Shown in pieces: positions 9,079-18,938 of a stretch of 64,000 bases of DNA (its first letter is position 1; the number at the start of each line of letters is the position of its first letter). The notes under the pieces were generated by a model. The model searched no databases. It was not told the DNA's origin and saw only the letters and a program-made list of their open reading frames with translations. A program made the position numbers and the translations under genes. This DNA is from Rhodopirellula islandica (GTDB taxonomy: Bacteria > Planctomycetota > Planctomycetia > Pirellulales > Pirellulaceae): NCBI RefSeq assembly GCF_001027925.1, contig NZ_LECT01000038.1, positions 124,001-188,000 of the forward strand, read 5' to 3'.

Positions 9079-10860
9079 TCAGCGACGACGACCTCGAGAG
9101 CTGCCGCCGCCAGATTGACCGCGGCCTCCACGTGGAGGCTGGGTTTTCCGGCCCTTCAAATTGCTATCAACAATCTGATTGACGATTTCGTCCCAAGTCG
9201 GAATGTCCGGATCCTTCTTGCGAGAATCCTTGCGTTCCCCACGACGTCCACGAGACGAAGATCGCTCGCCATCACGGCCAGATCCGCTGGAACGCTCTGA
9301 ACCGCCTTCGCGGTCAGAATTGCCATCACGATCGGAACGCTCCGAACTTGTTGAGCGATCGGAACCGCCCGAACGTTCACGGTCGCCGTCCCGGTCTCGT
9401 TTACGCCCCCCGCGAGATCGCGAACGACCTCGTGATCGAGTTTCTTTGTCGCTGTTCTCTTTGTCGCCGTCAGATTCTTCTAGCTCCGAATCAACGGAAT
9501 CGTCATCGTCGGCGAATGCGAATCGCGGCAACTCGTCCTCCAACGAATCGTTTTCTTTGTCGGATTCGGAATCGCGACCACCGCGTGCCTTCACTTCGGA
9601 AGACTCGCGTTCTTCGCGCCCGCGTCCGCCACGTCGACGGCCACCACGACGCGAACGCCGACGGCCCGCGCGGGGTTCGTCATCCTCGGAATCTTCTTTT
9701 GAACGCTTCGAATCACGGTCGGCGGACGGCTCATCAACCGAACCATCATCGACGAACAGATCCGCTGCGAAGGAATCGTCATCGGACTCCAGATCCGAAT
9801 CATCCCAGGCTTTTGTGCGTCCCTCGTCACGTCCACCGGGACGGCTTCGTTCGCCACGTTCTGCGGTCGGCTGCTCCGCCTTGGGTCGTTCTTCGGATCC
9901 ACGATCGGAATCCGATCGCTCACCGCGACGCCCACCCCGGCGTCGACGACGCCCGCGAGTTTCAGATGCTTCCGAATCCGATTCTTCGCGGTCACCTCGA
10001 GCGGGCTCCGAACGAGCCTCCACGACCACGTCCGATCCGGACATTTTCTGTCGCTGACCACGACGGCCACCGCGACCACCACTGGGCTTTGATTCCGACG
10101 GTTTGGACTCCGAAGCCTTGGATTCAGTGGACTCGTCCTGCGAGTCTTCTGAATCGCGACCCCGGCGACTGCGTCCTCCGCGACCACGACCGCGGCCATT
10201 TCGCTCGCGTTCAGGCTTGGCTGCGGAAGGCGATTCGTCTTCATCAACCGAATCCGCGTCCCAACTTTCAATTTCGACGGTGCCTGCAACGACGAGATCA
10301 GACTCGTCATCCAAGAGCTCCAGATCGGAGTCGTCCACGACATCCGAATCATCGTCCCCGAGAATCCCGCTTGCGAATCCGCTGCCGCCATCGCGTTTGC
10401 GAGGCGGTTCGCCCAAATCTGGGGTGCCGCGATGCTTTCGATCACGCTTGGCAGCGGGCGATTTCTCGCCGCCTGATTTCAGCTGCGTTTCTCGCTTCGA
10501 GATTTTTCCTTCTGCGTCTCCGAATCCCGAGGGGGAATCCTGATCGGATTCATCCTCAGCGGATTCATCCTCAGCGGAAATGCCAAAACCTGGCAATTTC
10601 GGCGGTGGTTTGACAGCGGCCAAAGCCTGCAACACGTCGTCAGCCCCCTCTTCCACATCCGAGAAGGCAGACGCCTTCTTCGGTGCAGAATCAGCAGGCT
10701 GCTCTTGCTTCGAAGCGGCTTCCTTTTCCTTTGGCTCGCGAGATTCCGCGGCGGCCTCAGGTTCTGCAACAGGTTTTTCGGGTTCGACTTTGGCTGCAGG
10801 GCGATCCGGCGGCTTGGGTGTCCCCAACAAACTCGCGAGGATATTCCAATTGTCTGGCAT
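9079..10860 (-). CDS. Long intrinsically disordered Ser/Arg/Asp/Gly-rich protein, RNA-binding-like tail
   Basis: About 593 residues from ATG 10860 ('MPDNWNILASLLGTPKPP'); the frame is open to 10953. A short ordered N-terminus is followed by an Ala/Pro/Glu-rich stretch, then more than 400 residues of alternating acidic (SDDDS, DLESDD) and basic (RGRRRRRGGRR, RSRSRGGRKRD) blocks. The C-terminus has a short conserved-looking segment, 'DIPTWDEIVNQIVDSNLKG', then an RGG-type tail 'PRGGRGQSGGGSSRGRRR'. The composition recalls eukaryotic SR/RGG RNA-binding proteins and the tails of bacterial RNase E or helicases. No catalytic domain was found. The minus frame is judged real because it keeps a sensible start, a plausible ordered end and a terminal stop, whereas the plus-strand frames are mirror artefacts of GC-rich repeats. 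Confidence 0.7.
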   Translation of the reverse strand: MPDNWNILASLLGTPKPPDRPAAKVEPEKPVAEPEAAAESREPKEKEAASKQEQPADSAPKKASAFSDVEEGADDVLQALAAVKPPPKLPGFGISAEDESAEDESDQDSPSGFGDAEGKISKRETQLKSGGEKSPAAKRDRKHRGTPDLGEPPRKRDGGSGFASGILGDDDSDVVDDSDLELLDDESDLVVAGTVEIESWDADSVDEDESPSAAKPERERNGRGRGRGGRSRRGRDSEDSQDESTESKASESKPSESKPSGGRGGRRGQRQKMSGSDVVVEARSEPARGDREESDSEASETRGRRRRRGGRRGERSDSDRGSEERPKAEQPTAERGERSRPGGRDEGRTKAWDDSDLESDDDSFAADLFVDDGSVDEPSADRDSKRSKEDSEDDEPRAGRRRSRRGGRRRGGRGREERESSEVKARGGRDSESDKENDSLEDELPRFAFADDDDSVDSELEESDGDKENSDKETRSRGRSRSRGGRKRDRDGDRERSGGSDRSTSSERSDRDGNSDREGGSERSSGSGRDGERSSSRGRRGERKDSRKKDPDIPTWDEIVNQIVDSNLKGRKTQPPRGGRGQSGGGSSRGRRR

Positions 10861-11331
10861 GTGGTTTCCAATGCGACGCCAACCAGCGATCCGAACAAGC
10901 CCATCTAGAAAGGCCCGGAATGCGTTAGCTGTGCGTCGACAAAAAGTGTGCAATGATCTGAACTGGCTTCAATCGCGGCTTGGACTCTGCCTGCGTGCAG
11001 GAAACCGGTTCGTGGGCCGACCGACATCGATTGATCGGGCCTCGCTCCCCGCCGCTGACACCCTCTTCTCTACAAGAGTGTCCCTCTGGTACCCGATTTT
11101 TCTCGGGCAATTTTGTGATGGGGCGGCGAGGCATCGCGACGAGCGCGGCATCAATGGACGATCCGTCGGATTGTCAAGCCGCTAGGTATACCCTTCGGAG
11201 GATTTTCGCCCAAGGGCGAATCAACGTCCCCAGCTCGATTTCGAGGGTTTCGGACCGAAATCCGAGCCCCAGCGAATCAAAACAGACCTCCGAGCGTGCC
11301 CCAAACCGCCGAAAAAGCCATCACCAACACT
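10861..11331. other. Intergenic region, no gene seen
   Basis: These 471 bases separate two minus-strand genes and should hold the promoter of the disordered-protein gene. Only one imperfect hairpin was noted, around 11057-11083 (gacaccctctt / aagagtgtc), without a T-run on either strand. No conserved coding frame is apparent. Confidence 0.5.
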
Positions 11332-12411
11332 TCAAACCGGAAATTCAGCCGGCTCGTGGCAACTGGCACAATGAAGCGCCCCTAGCCCCCAAGCAATGTC
11401 AAAGCAGTCCACCCCGACCACCTCAACGCCGGGGCACCAGGCACGGAGCAAGGCCAACGCCCGCTCATCGCTCTCCGCGGACCGAAAGGTCGGCACCAAC
11501 ATTCGCTTTTCCCCCAACCGCAGGAAATTGCAGTAACTCTGCGGCACAGCGGCACCATCGATTTCACGAGGTGCCGGGGTCGGCAAACGATGAACGGTCA
11601 CACCGGGCTCCGTTTGCCGCGACCACAATCTCAACTTGCGGAAATTCGCCTCCAAACCCGCAAAACTGGCGTCCTCCTCGGAATCCGCCACGGCACAGAC
11701 AACGTTCTCCGGATCCAAGAACCGCGCGATCTGGTCGATGTGCCCATCGGTGTCATCCCCCGCCGGAGCGCCACCATCGACCCACACAATTTCATGAACG
11801 CCAAGGCATTGATTCAAACGTTGCGAGATCTCCTCTTTTGACACCCCGGGATTGCGAGCCGGGTCAATCAAACACCCTGGATTGACCAACAAACGCCCTG
11901 CCCCGTCCGTCTCCAGAGCCCCGCCTTCCATCGTCAAACCGCCGTCGATTCGCCGCAGACCAGCCCATTTGGCGATTTCCGCTCCCGCGGCAGCGTCGGC
12001 ATCAAAAGGCTCGTATTTCCCGCCCCAAGCGTTGAATCGCCAGTTGACGGCAACCTTTCCTTGCTGCGAGTCGAAGACAAAGGTCGGACCGTAGTCCCGA
12101 ACCCAACAATCGTTGGTGGGAACGTCGACGATCCGCAACGAATCACCTTCAGAAAGCCCAATCTCGCACAGGCGGGCGCGACAATCCTCGGCAACCGAAC
12201 CCGCTGCCAGAATTCGCACCGGGGTCGACTGATGGATCGCGAGAACAAATCGAGCAAAAGCAGCTGGCACAGGCCCGAAATGGCCTGGCCAAGTGTCGCG
12301 ATTGTGAGGCCAAGCCAACCAAACGGCCTTGCAAGGCTCCCATTCGGCGGGAAAGCGATAACTGGCCGATGATGGCAAACCGGCTGCAGACTGGGAAACC
12401 GGCACGTTCAC
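11332..12411 (-). CDS. aguA: Agmatine deiminase family protein (PAD-like)
   Basis: Hydrolyses agmatine to N-carbamoylputrescine and ammonia in polyamine synthesis, if the family assignment holds to substrate level. The 359 residues show the guanidino-modifying alpha/beta propeller. The N-terminus has 'FPAEWEPCKAVWLAWPHN'. Next come 'NDCWVRDYGPTF' and 'NAWGGKY', the acidic residue in 'LTMEGGALETDG', and His/Asp in 'DDTDGHIDQIARF'. The nucleophilic Cys is in the C-terminal 'GLGALHCASCHEP', corresponding to GGGNIHC in characterised enzymes. It lies ten bases after a small basic protein gene and is probably co-transcribed with it. A peptidyl-arginine deiminase role is the alternative. Confidence 0.88.
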   Translation of the reverse strand: MNVPVSQSAAGLPSSASYRFPAEWEPCKAVWLAWPHNRDTWPGHFGPVPAAFARFVLAIHQSTPVRILAAGSVAEDCRARLCEIGLSEGDSLRIVDVPTNDCWVRDYGPTFVFDSQQGKVAVNWRFNAWGGKYEPFDADAAAGAEIAKWAGLRRIDGGLTMEGGALETDGAGRLLVNPGCLIDPARNPGVSKEEISQRLNQCLGVHEIVWVDGGAPAGDDTDGHIDQIARFLDPENVVCAVADSEEDASFAGLEANFRKLRLWSRQTEPGVTVHRLPTPAPREIDGAAVPQSYCNFLRLGEKRMLVPTFRSAESDERALALLRAWCPGVEVVGVDCFDIAWGLGALHCASCHEPAEFPV

Positions 12412-12421
12412 TCGCGACTGC

Positions 12422-12712
12422 CTATTCGACTCGGATCTCTTCCTTGACCTTCTGAACGAAGTGAGGCGCCTTGCCCCCCTTGCTCAGTTCTTCAGATCGC
12501 TTGAGCGCCTCGTCTTTTTGGTCGAACTCAAACACGGCAACGCGTTTCAAGTTCTGACTAAAGACGCCCCAATAAAGGCGCAAGCGAACATCGGCGGCTG
12601 CCTTTTTGGTTTTCCGGCTGGACGCTTTCTTCCGCTTGGCCTCAGCGGCCAACTTTTCAGCGGCTTCTGCTTCGGCAGCTTTTTCCTGACGGCTGATGAC
12701 CTTTCGAGCCAT
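12422..12712 (-). CDS. Small basic protein of unknown function
   Basis: A 96-residue protein. The first half is Lys/Ala/Glu-rich and helical ('AEAEAAEKLAAEAKRKKASS'). The second half is a compact strand-helix-strand unit ('RLRLYWGVFSQNLKRVAVFE', then 'PHFVQKVKEEIRVE'). I do not recognise a family; the two-part design (basic helical arm plus small fold) could bind nucleic acid, but this is inference. It lies ten bases upstream of the agmatine deiminase gene on the same strand. Confidence 0.7.
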   Translation of the reverse strand: MARKVISRQEKAAEAEAAEKLAAEAKRKKASSRKTKKAAADVRLRLYWGVFSQNLKRVAVFEFDQKDEALKRSEELSKGGKAPHFVQKVKEEIRVE

Positions 12713-12985
12713 AAATCAAAGCTGTGGGGGTTGGAGGGTGGACAATCAAAAACCAGTGGACGAACCGCGAAGCGTATCCATTCGCAGGCGTTTTGTCACG
12801 GGGCTAGGCTGTAAAGCTGCGAGCAATGTTCAAAATTGCCAAAAAGGATCGCTGTTCCCCTGCGACAAAGTCGGCTACGCTTGGCTTTGTGGACGACAGA
12901 CCCGACACGGCTATCATTAGCTTTCTAGGTTTGGTCGCGGTTCGGTCGCACGAATCTCAAATAATAAAACAGCAAGAGGTTGAGC

Positions 12986-13327
12986 ATGCAGGTGAACGTT
13001 TCCGCCCGGCACGGGGCATTGCAACCCGGCGACCAAGCTTTGGTCGAAGAAAAGGCCCTCAAACTGCGACGTCTTTACGATCGAGTGAATGCGATCGACG
13101 TCACCATCGACCTTGAAAACCTCGACAAACCTCATGTCGAATTTCGGATTTCCGTCGAGCATTCGGATGATTTGATCGCGCACGCGGAGGCGACCACCGT
13201 CATCGCTGCCTTGGACGCAGCCATCCCGAAAGCTGAACAGCAATTGCGGAAGTTGAAAGAGAAGAAGACCGAACATCGCGCCACCGCCCACAAACACATC
13301 GAAAGCGTCGACACCAACGAGGAATGA
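12986..13327 (+). CDS. hpf: Ribosome hibernation promoting factor (HPF/RaiA, sigma-54 modulation family)
   Basis: A 113-residue short-form HPF that would bind the 30S decoding site and silence ribosomes in slow growth. It opens 'MQVNVSARHGALQPGDQALV', has the family's 'EEKALKLRRLYDRVNAIDVTI' helix and strand, then 'EFRISVEHSDDLIAHAEA' and the helix 'AALDAAIPKAEQQLRKLKEK'. ATG 12986 is chosen because AGAGG lies seven bases upstream; a TTG two codons earlier is in frame. It heads a run of plus-strand genes that continues with a PTS IIA gene 84 bases on, an order reminiscent of hpf-ptsN in proteobacterial rpoN clusters. Confidence 0.92.
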   Translation: MQVNVSARHGALQPGDQALVEEKALKLRRLYDRVNAIDVTIDLENLDKPHVEFRISVEHSDDLIAHAEATTVIAALDAAIPKAEQQLRKLKEKKTEHRATAHKHIESVDTNEE

Positions 13328-13411
13328 GCCCTCGGCCCGTCCTCGTTGCGAATCCGTGCCGGCATTTCACCTAAACGCTTCCATTCATTCGCATTTCAGA
13401 CAATTTGTTCC

Positions 13412-13891
13412 ATGAAGTTCTCCGACTTTGTAAAAACTGGCGCCATCCGCGCCGAATTGACCGCCACAACCAAAGAAGCGGTGATCGACGAACTGGTCCA
13501 ATCGCTTCTCGATGCTGGCGAAATCTCCGCTGACCAGCGCGACGATATCGTCGCTGCCATCATGAAGCGGGAAGAACTCGGCAGCACCGGCATCGGCCGC
13601 GGCGTCGCCGTCCCTCACACCAAACACCCCAGCGTTCAACAACTCGTTGGCACCGTGGGTGTCAGTGAGCAAGGCGTTGACTTCGACTCGCTCGATGGCG
13701 AACGCGTTCAACTGTTCTTCCTCTTGATCAGCCCGCCGGAACGCCCCGGCGATCACCTGCGAGCTCTCGAGAACATTTCGCGTCAATTGCGAGATGAATC
13801 GTTCTGCCGCTTTCTCAAACAGAGCAAGACCCCAGACGACATCCAACAATTGCTGCAAGAAGCCGACGACAACCAGTTTGCCGCCGGTTGA
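13412..13891 (+). CDS. PTS IIA domain protein (PtsN/fructose type)
   Basis: A single-domain 159-residue IIA protein of the mannitol/fructose/nitrogen class. The phosphoryl-accepting His is His69 in 'GVAVPHTKHPS', preceded by 'KREELGSTGIGRG', both diagnostic. The rest, including 'VQLFFLLISPPERPGDHLRAL' cut to its core and 'LRDESFCRFLKQSKTPDDIQ', fits the fold throughout. No IIB or IIC partner is nearby; the neighbours are HPF, HPr and Enzyme I. This suggests a regulatory phosphorelay (PtsN-like) rather than sugar uptake. The start is ATG 13412; the open frame upstream has no support. Confidence 0.92.
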   Translation: MKFSDFVKTGAIRAELTATTKEAVIDELVQSLLDAGEISADQRDDIVAAIMKREELGSTGIGRGVAVPHTKHPSVQQLVGTVGVSEQGVDFDSLDGERVQLFFLLISPPERPGDHLRALENISRQLRDESFCRFLKQSKTPDDIQQLLQEADDNQFAAG

Positions 13892-13920
13892 ACGTTTTCC
13901 TGCTGAACCAATCCTTCATC

Positions 13921-14037
13921 ATGAACGAACACCGAGGCAGCAACTCACGGCCAGTTCCACTTTTGGGTGGCCCTGTGCTTGATGCCCCTGTTCGCACTGT
14001 TGATTCCACTGTCACCCGCCCCGCGGTGATCGCATGA
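13921..14037 (+). CDS. Possible 38-codon small ORF coupled to ptsH
   Basis: ATG 13921 opens a 38-codon frame whose TGA (14035-14037) overlaps the ATG of the HPr gene (14034) as ATGA. The peptide ('MNEHRGSNSRPVPLLGGPVL', then about 18 more residues) matches nothing I recognise and has no clear secondary structure. Translation of this frame could deliver ribosomes to ptsH. It may equally be chance in a short intergenic region. Confidence 0.3.
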   Translation: MNEHRGSNSRPVPLLGGPVLDAPVRTVDSTVTRPAVIA

Positions 14038-14381
14038 GTGCCCCCCTACACGAGCGTTCTGTTCGTGTCCTCAATCGCCAAGGTTTGCATGCCCGTCCAG
14101 CGGATTTGCTGGTTCGCTGCGCATCGGAATTCCAATCTCAGATCTTCCTTCAAAAGGGATCTGAAAAGGTGGACTGCCGAAGCATCCTGTCTCTGTTGAC
14201 ACTCGGAGCCACCGAGGGGACCGACCTCACGGTCTCCGCCCAAGGACAAGACGCCGAACAAGCCCTCGAAGCCGTCGCTCGATTGTTCGACCTCGGCTTC
14301 CATGAACTCGATGAGACCACTGGTTCCCCTGCCTGCTCGGCCGGCGGCACCAGCGATTCTCCTGACCAATCACCCTCGTAG
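14034..14381 (+). CDS. ptsH: HPr, phosphocarrier protein of the PTS
   Basis: Carries phosphate from Enzyme I to IIA. The active His is His19 in 'NRQGLHARPADLL'. The regulatory Ser is Ser50 in 'VDCRSILSLLTLGA', equivalent to Ser46 of Gram-positive HPr and a target of HPr kinase where one exists. The core ends near residue 95, and a Ser/Pro/Gly-rich tail of about 20 residues ('ACSAGGTSDSPDQSPS') is longer than usual. Enzyme I lies about 390 bases downstream and IIA about 140 bases upstream. Confidence 0.93.
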   Translation: MSAPLHERSVRVLNRQGLHARPADLLVRCASEFQSQIFLQKGSEKVDCRSILSLLTLGATEGTDLTVSAQGQDAEQALEAVARLFDLGFHELDETTGSPACSAGGTSDSPDQSPS

Positions 14382-14770
14382 AGAGATCCAAATGTCGTTT
14401 TTCCCGATCCTTTTTTCCCATTGCCCGGTGGTGCCGGTTCGCGTTTAAGCAGTTTTTCACCCAACCATCGAAGAAACATCCGGCACGAAGCGTCCCGCCG
14501 AAACCGCTCATCACCCGCCCCTCAATGGCGCTCCTGATGTTCCGTTTCGACACAGCCCCCTCCCGCCCCGCGAACCCAACTCAGGAACCGCGGGGACCGT
14601 CGCGACCGGTGTGATTCACACGCCCCCGCGAACCTCCTGGGTGGGCAAAATCCCACCGCCGGGGAATTCATGACAATCATTGGTTGGCAACCTTGGCTTG
14701 TGTCCCACACAAACCGACTGCTGAACGCACAAGAAGAAATCAATCGGATCGAGTTTTTCGGCATCGAAGC
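14382..14770. other. Intergenic region between ptsH and ptsI, no gene seen
   Basis: These 389 bases carry no convincing coding frame. They are C-rich on the plus strand, with T-runs near 14399-14427 but no strong hairpin before them. The frame of ptsI is open back to 14684, but those residues do not resemble Enzyme I. Confidence 0.45.
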
Positions 14771-16519
14771 ATGATGCTTGAATTGCAAGGCATTCCCGTT
14801 TCACCGGGTGTCGCCATCGGTCCAGCCCTGGTGCTGGACGCCGATGGATACCGCATCCCGCGTTGCATCGTCCCGGCGTCTGACGTCGAGGATGAGTTCG
14901 CGCGTCTGCACACAGCAGTCGACTTGGTCAGCGCCCACTTGGAACACAGCCGGCTTGAAACCACCGCCACCGCCGGACGCTCCACCGGCGATATTTTCGC
15001 GGCTCAACTGCAGATGCTGCACGACCCGCGACTGCACTCCGAACTGCAACGTCGAATCGGTGCCGACCGGCAATCCGCGGCCTTTGCCGTCAGTGGTGTG
15101 CTGCACAACTACGCCTCTGCTCTTCGCCGACTCGACAACCCGCTTCTGGCCGATCGTGCCCAAGACGTGCTGGACATCGAGCGTCAACTGCTGATGCAAC
15201 TCGGCGCTGTCACTCGCCAACCGCTGTCGGATCTCAGCGAACCAGTCATCGTGCTTTCGCACATGCTGACGCCCAGCGAAACAGCCAACCTGGATCGCCG
15301 ATACGTCAAAGGTTTCTGCACCGAAATCGGCGGCCCCGGTGGGCACACCGCAATCGTCGCCAAAGGACTGGAGATCCCGGCCGTGGTTGGCATCGGGGAT
15401 TTCTTGCACCAAATCGCCGGATCCAACTGCGTGATCGTCGATGGGGACCGCGGCAAACTGATTGTCGATCCCGACGACGACGTTCTGGAAAACTATCTTC
15501 AACGAGCGGAGTACCGTCGCTCTCTCGCGGTGCGATTGGCAGAACTCAGCCAACTGCCCGCCGAAACCACCGATGGCGTCCGCATCCAGCTCAATGCGAA
15601 CATCGAGTTCCCTCACGAAACAGCCGCTTGCATCGAACGTGGGGCCGATGGAATCGGACTGTATCGCACGGAATTCCTGTACCTGTCCTCCGACGACGAA
15701 CCGTCGGAAGAAGATCACTACCAGGCCTATTCCGAAGTCGTCCAGAAGATGGACGGCCGCCCCGTGGTCATCCGAACGCTCGATCTGGGCGCCGACAAAA
15801 TGGGCCGCGGCAACATGGCCCATCGCGAAAACAATCCCTTCTTAGGGCTCCGCAGCATCCGGCTGTCGCTCCGCAACCTGGATGTGTTCCGGCCCCAACT
15901 CCGGGCCGTCCTGCGAGCCGCCGTGCATGGCGATGTTCGTGTGATGTTCCCCTTGATCACCACGATCAACGAACTTCGCCAGGCCCGCATGCTGCTGAAC
16001 GTCGTCGCGGAAGACTTGCACGAATCCGGCCTCCCATACCGCAGTGATTTGCCGGTTGGAATGATGGTCGAGGTTCCCGCCGCCGTGATGATGCTGGAAC
16101 ACTTCGCCAAAGAAGTGGACTTCTTCAGCATCGGCACCAACGACTTGGCTCAGTACACCTTGGCGGTCGACCGCAGCAACGAATACGTCGCCGACCTTTA
16201 TCAATCGAGCGACCCAGCGGTGCTGCGATTGATCCAGCGCAGCATTGATGTGGCTGCCCAAAGCCAAACGCCAGTCAGCGTTTGCGGCGAAATGAGCAGC
16301 AATCCCGGCCGCGCGCTGCTGCTGCTGGGCATGGGCGTTCGCAACCTCAGCGTTCCGCCCTCGGCATTGCCTCGGGTGAAAAAGGTCATTCGAAACGTTT
16401 CGATCGAACAATGCCAAGCGATCGCCGAACGTGTGATGAAGCTAGAAGCAGCTCGCGACGTCGACCTGTATCTGCTGGATCGACTGGCCGACCTGGCTCC
16501 CGAACTGGTGATGCAATGA
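14771..16519 (+). CDS. ptsI: PTS Enzyme I (phosphoenolpyruvate-protein phosphotransferase)
   Basis: Transfers phosphate from PEP to HPr. The 582 residues cover the HPr-binding helical domain, the phosphohistidine domain with His192 in 'EIGGPGGHTAIVAKG', the PEP-binding TIM barrel with 'IGLYRTEFLYL' and 'SIGTNDLAQYTLAVDR', and the catalytic Cys in 'VSVCGEMSSNP'. The length is standard (about 575). The start is ATG 14771 or 14774, where homology begins ('LELQGIPVSPGVAIG'). The next gene overlaps the stop (ATGA at 16516-16519). No PTS permease is in the window, so this Enzyme I probably feeds a regulatory branch. Confidence 0.96.
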   Translation: MMLELQGIPVSPGVAIGPALVLDADGYRIPRCIVPASDVEDEFARLHTAVDLVSAHLEHSRLETTATAGRSTGDIFAAQLQMLHDPRLHSELQRRIGADRQSAAFAVSGVLHNYASALRRLDNPLLADRAQDVLDIERQLLMQLGAVTRQPLSDLSEPVIVLSHMLTPSETANLDRRYVKGFCTEIGGPGGHTAIVAKGLEIPAVVGIGDFLHQIAGSNCVIVDGDRGKLIVDPDDDVLENYLQRAEYRRSLAVRLAELSQLPAETTDGVRIQLNANIEFPHETAACIERGADGIGLYRTEFLYLSSDDEPSEEDHYQAYSEVVQKMDGRPVVIRTLDLGADKMGRGNMAHRENNPFLGLRSIRLSLRNLDVFRPQLRAVLRAAVHGDVRVMFPLITTINELRQARMLLNVVAEDLHESGLPYRSDLPVGMMVEVPAAVMMLEHFAKEVDFFSIGTNDLAQYTLAVDRSNEYVADLYQSSDPAVLRLIQRSIDVAAQSQTPVSVCGEMSSNPGRALLLLGMGVRNLSVPPSALPRVKKVIRNVSIEQCQAIAERVMKLEAARDVDLYLLDRLADLAPELVMQ

Positions 16520-17217
16520 GAACACGGCCTTCTCGGCAATCGCCCAACCTGCATCCGCTGGATCAATTGCGGATTCGCTATCGCGTCCGCTTTGCAAAAA
16601 CAGGCCTGTTGCGATGGATCAGCCACCGCGACTTGGCATTGCTGTTCGAGCGTGTCGCACGACGAGTGGCCCTGCCCCTGTCGATGACAGAAGGTTTTCA
16701 CCCCACGCCTCGAATCGCGTTCCCCTCGGCCCTGCCGCTGGGAATCGAGAGCCTCGACGAAGTGGCCGAAATCGATCTTTGCGAAGACCTCGAAGCGGAC
16801 GATTTGCTGCAACGTTTGCGGGGCGATGAGCAACCCGGCCTCACAATCCATTCCGTCGAGAAGATTCCCGATGGAGTAAAAAAGGCTCAGATCGCCGCGA
16901 CCCTGTACACGGTTTCCTTGCCAGACGACTGGGACGAATCCAATCGCGACCAAGTCAATCAAAACATCGAAGCACTGCAACTCCAAGAATCGGTCTCCGT
17001 CGAACGGAAAGGCAAGACGGTCACTGCGATCGTGAAGGAACACTTGCCCACGATCGAACTGCAGGACAACCAACTGTTTGCTCGCATGGTCCTGGCCGAC
17101 GGAGCGTCCCTGAAAATGCAGGACTTGCTCGACCTGCTGGACCTGAGCGACTGGCCCGAACGCGGCGCGACCATCGTTCGCACCGGCGTTGAACTCCAAG
17201 GGCCGAACCCGAATTAA
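16516..17217 (+). CDS. TIGR03936/DUF2344 radical SAM-linked protein
   Basis: A 233-residue protein starting at ATG 16516 in an overlap with the ptsI stop. It shows the family signature 'RYRVRFAKTGLLRWISHRDL', 'LPLSMTEGFHPTPRIAFPSA' and 'LPLGIESLDEVAEIDL'. In many bacteria this domain is encoded beside, or fused to, a radical SAM protein; here no radical SAM gene is adjacent, and RNase E/G follows 111 bases later, a neighbour pair seen widely. The molecular role is unknown; a link to tRNA or rRNA modification has been proposed from context only. Confidence 0.82.
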   Translation: MRTRPSRQSPNLHPLDQLRIRYRVRFAKTGLLRWISHRDLALLFERVARRVALPLSMTEGFHPTPRIAFPSALPLGIESLDEVAEIDLCEDLEADDLLQRLRGDEQPGLTIHSVEKIPDGVKKAQIAATLYTVSLPDDWDESNRDQVNQNIEALQLQESVSVERKGKTVTAIVKEHLPTIELQDNQLFARMVLADGASLKMQDLLDLLDLSDWPERGATIVRTGVELQGPNPN

Positions 17218-17328
17218 ACGCTCCTGACCCAGGAGCACCCACATACTTTCGTAACGTCGGCGTCCATGTGACCGTCCTTGTTGGCAATCACATCAAGCCG
17301 GCTTAACACAGAAGAAGAGGTGACTTAG

Positions 17329-18933
<1,605 letters not shown>

Positions 18934-18938
18934 TCCCA

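Noticed and set aside
9179-10613. Plus-strand frames opposite the disordered protein (292 and 421 codons)
   Set aside because: Mirror images of a repetitive Arg/Ser/Asp coding region; the minus frame alone has a sensible start and C-terminal motif. Some doubt remains because all frames are low-complexity.
17220-17236. Hairpin gctcctg/caggagc upstream of rng as a terminator
   Set aside because: No T-run follows, so I could not support termination; it may be an mRNA hairpin.
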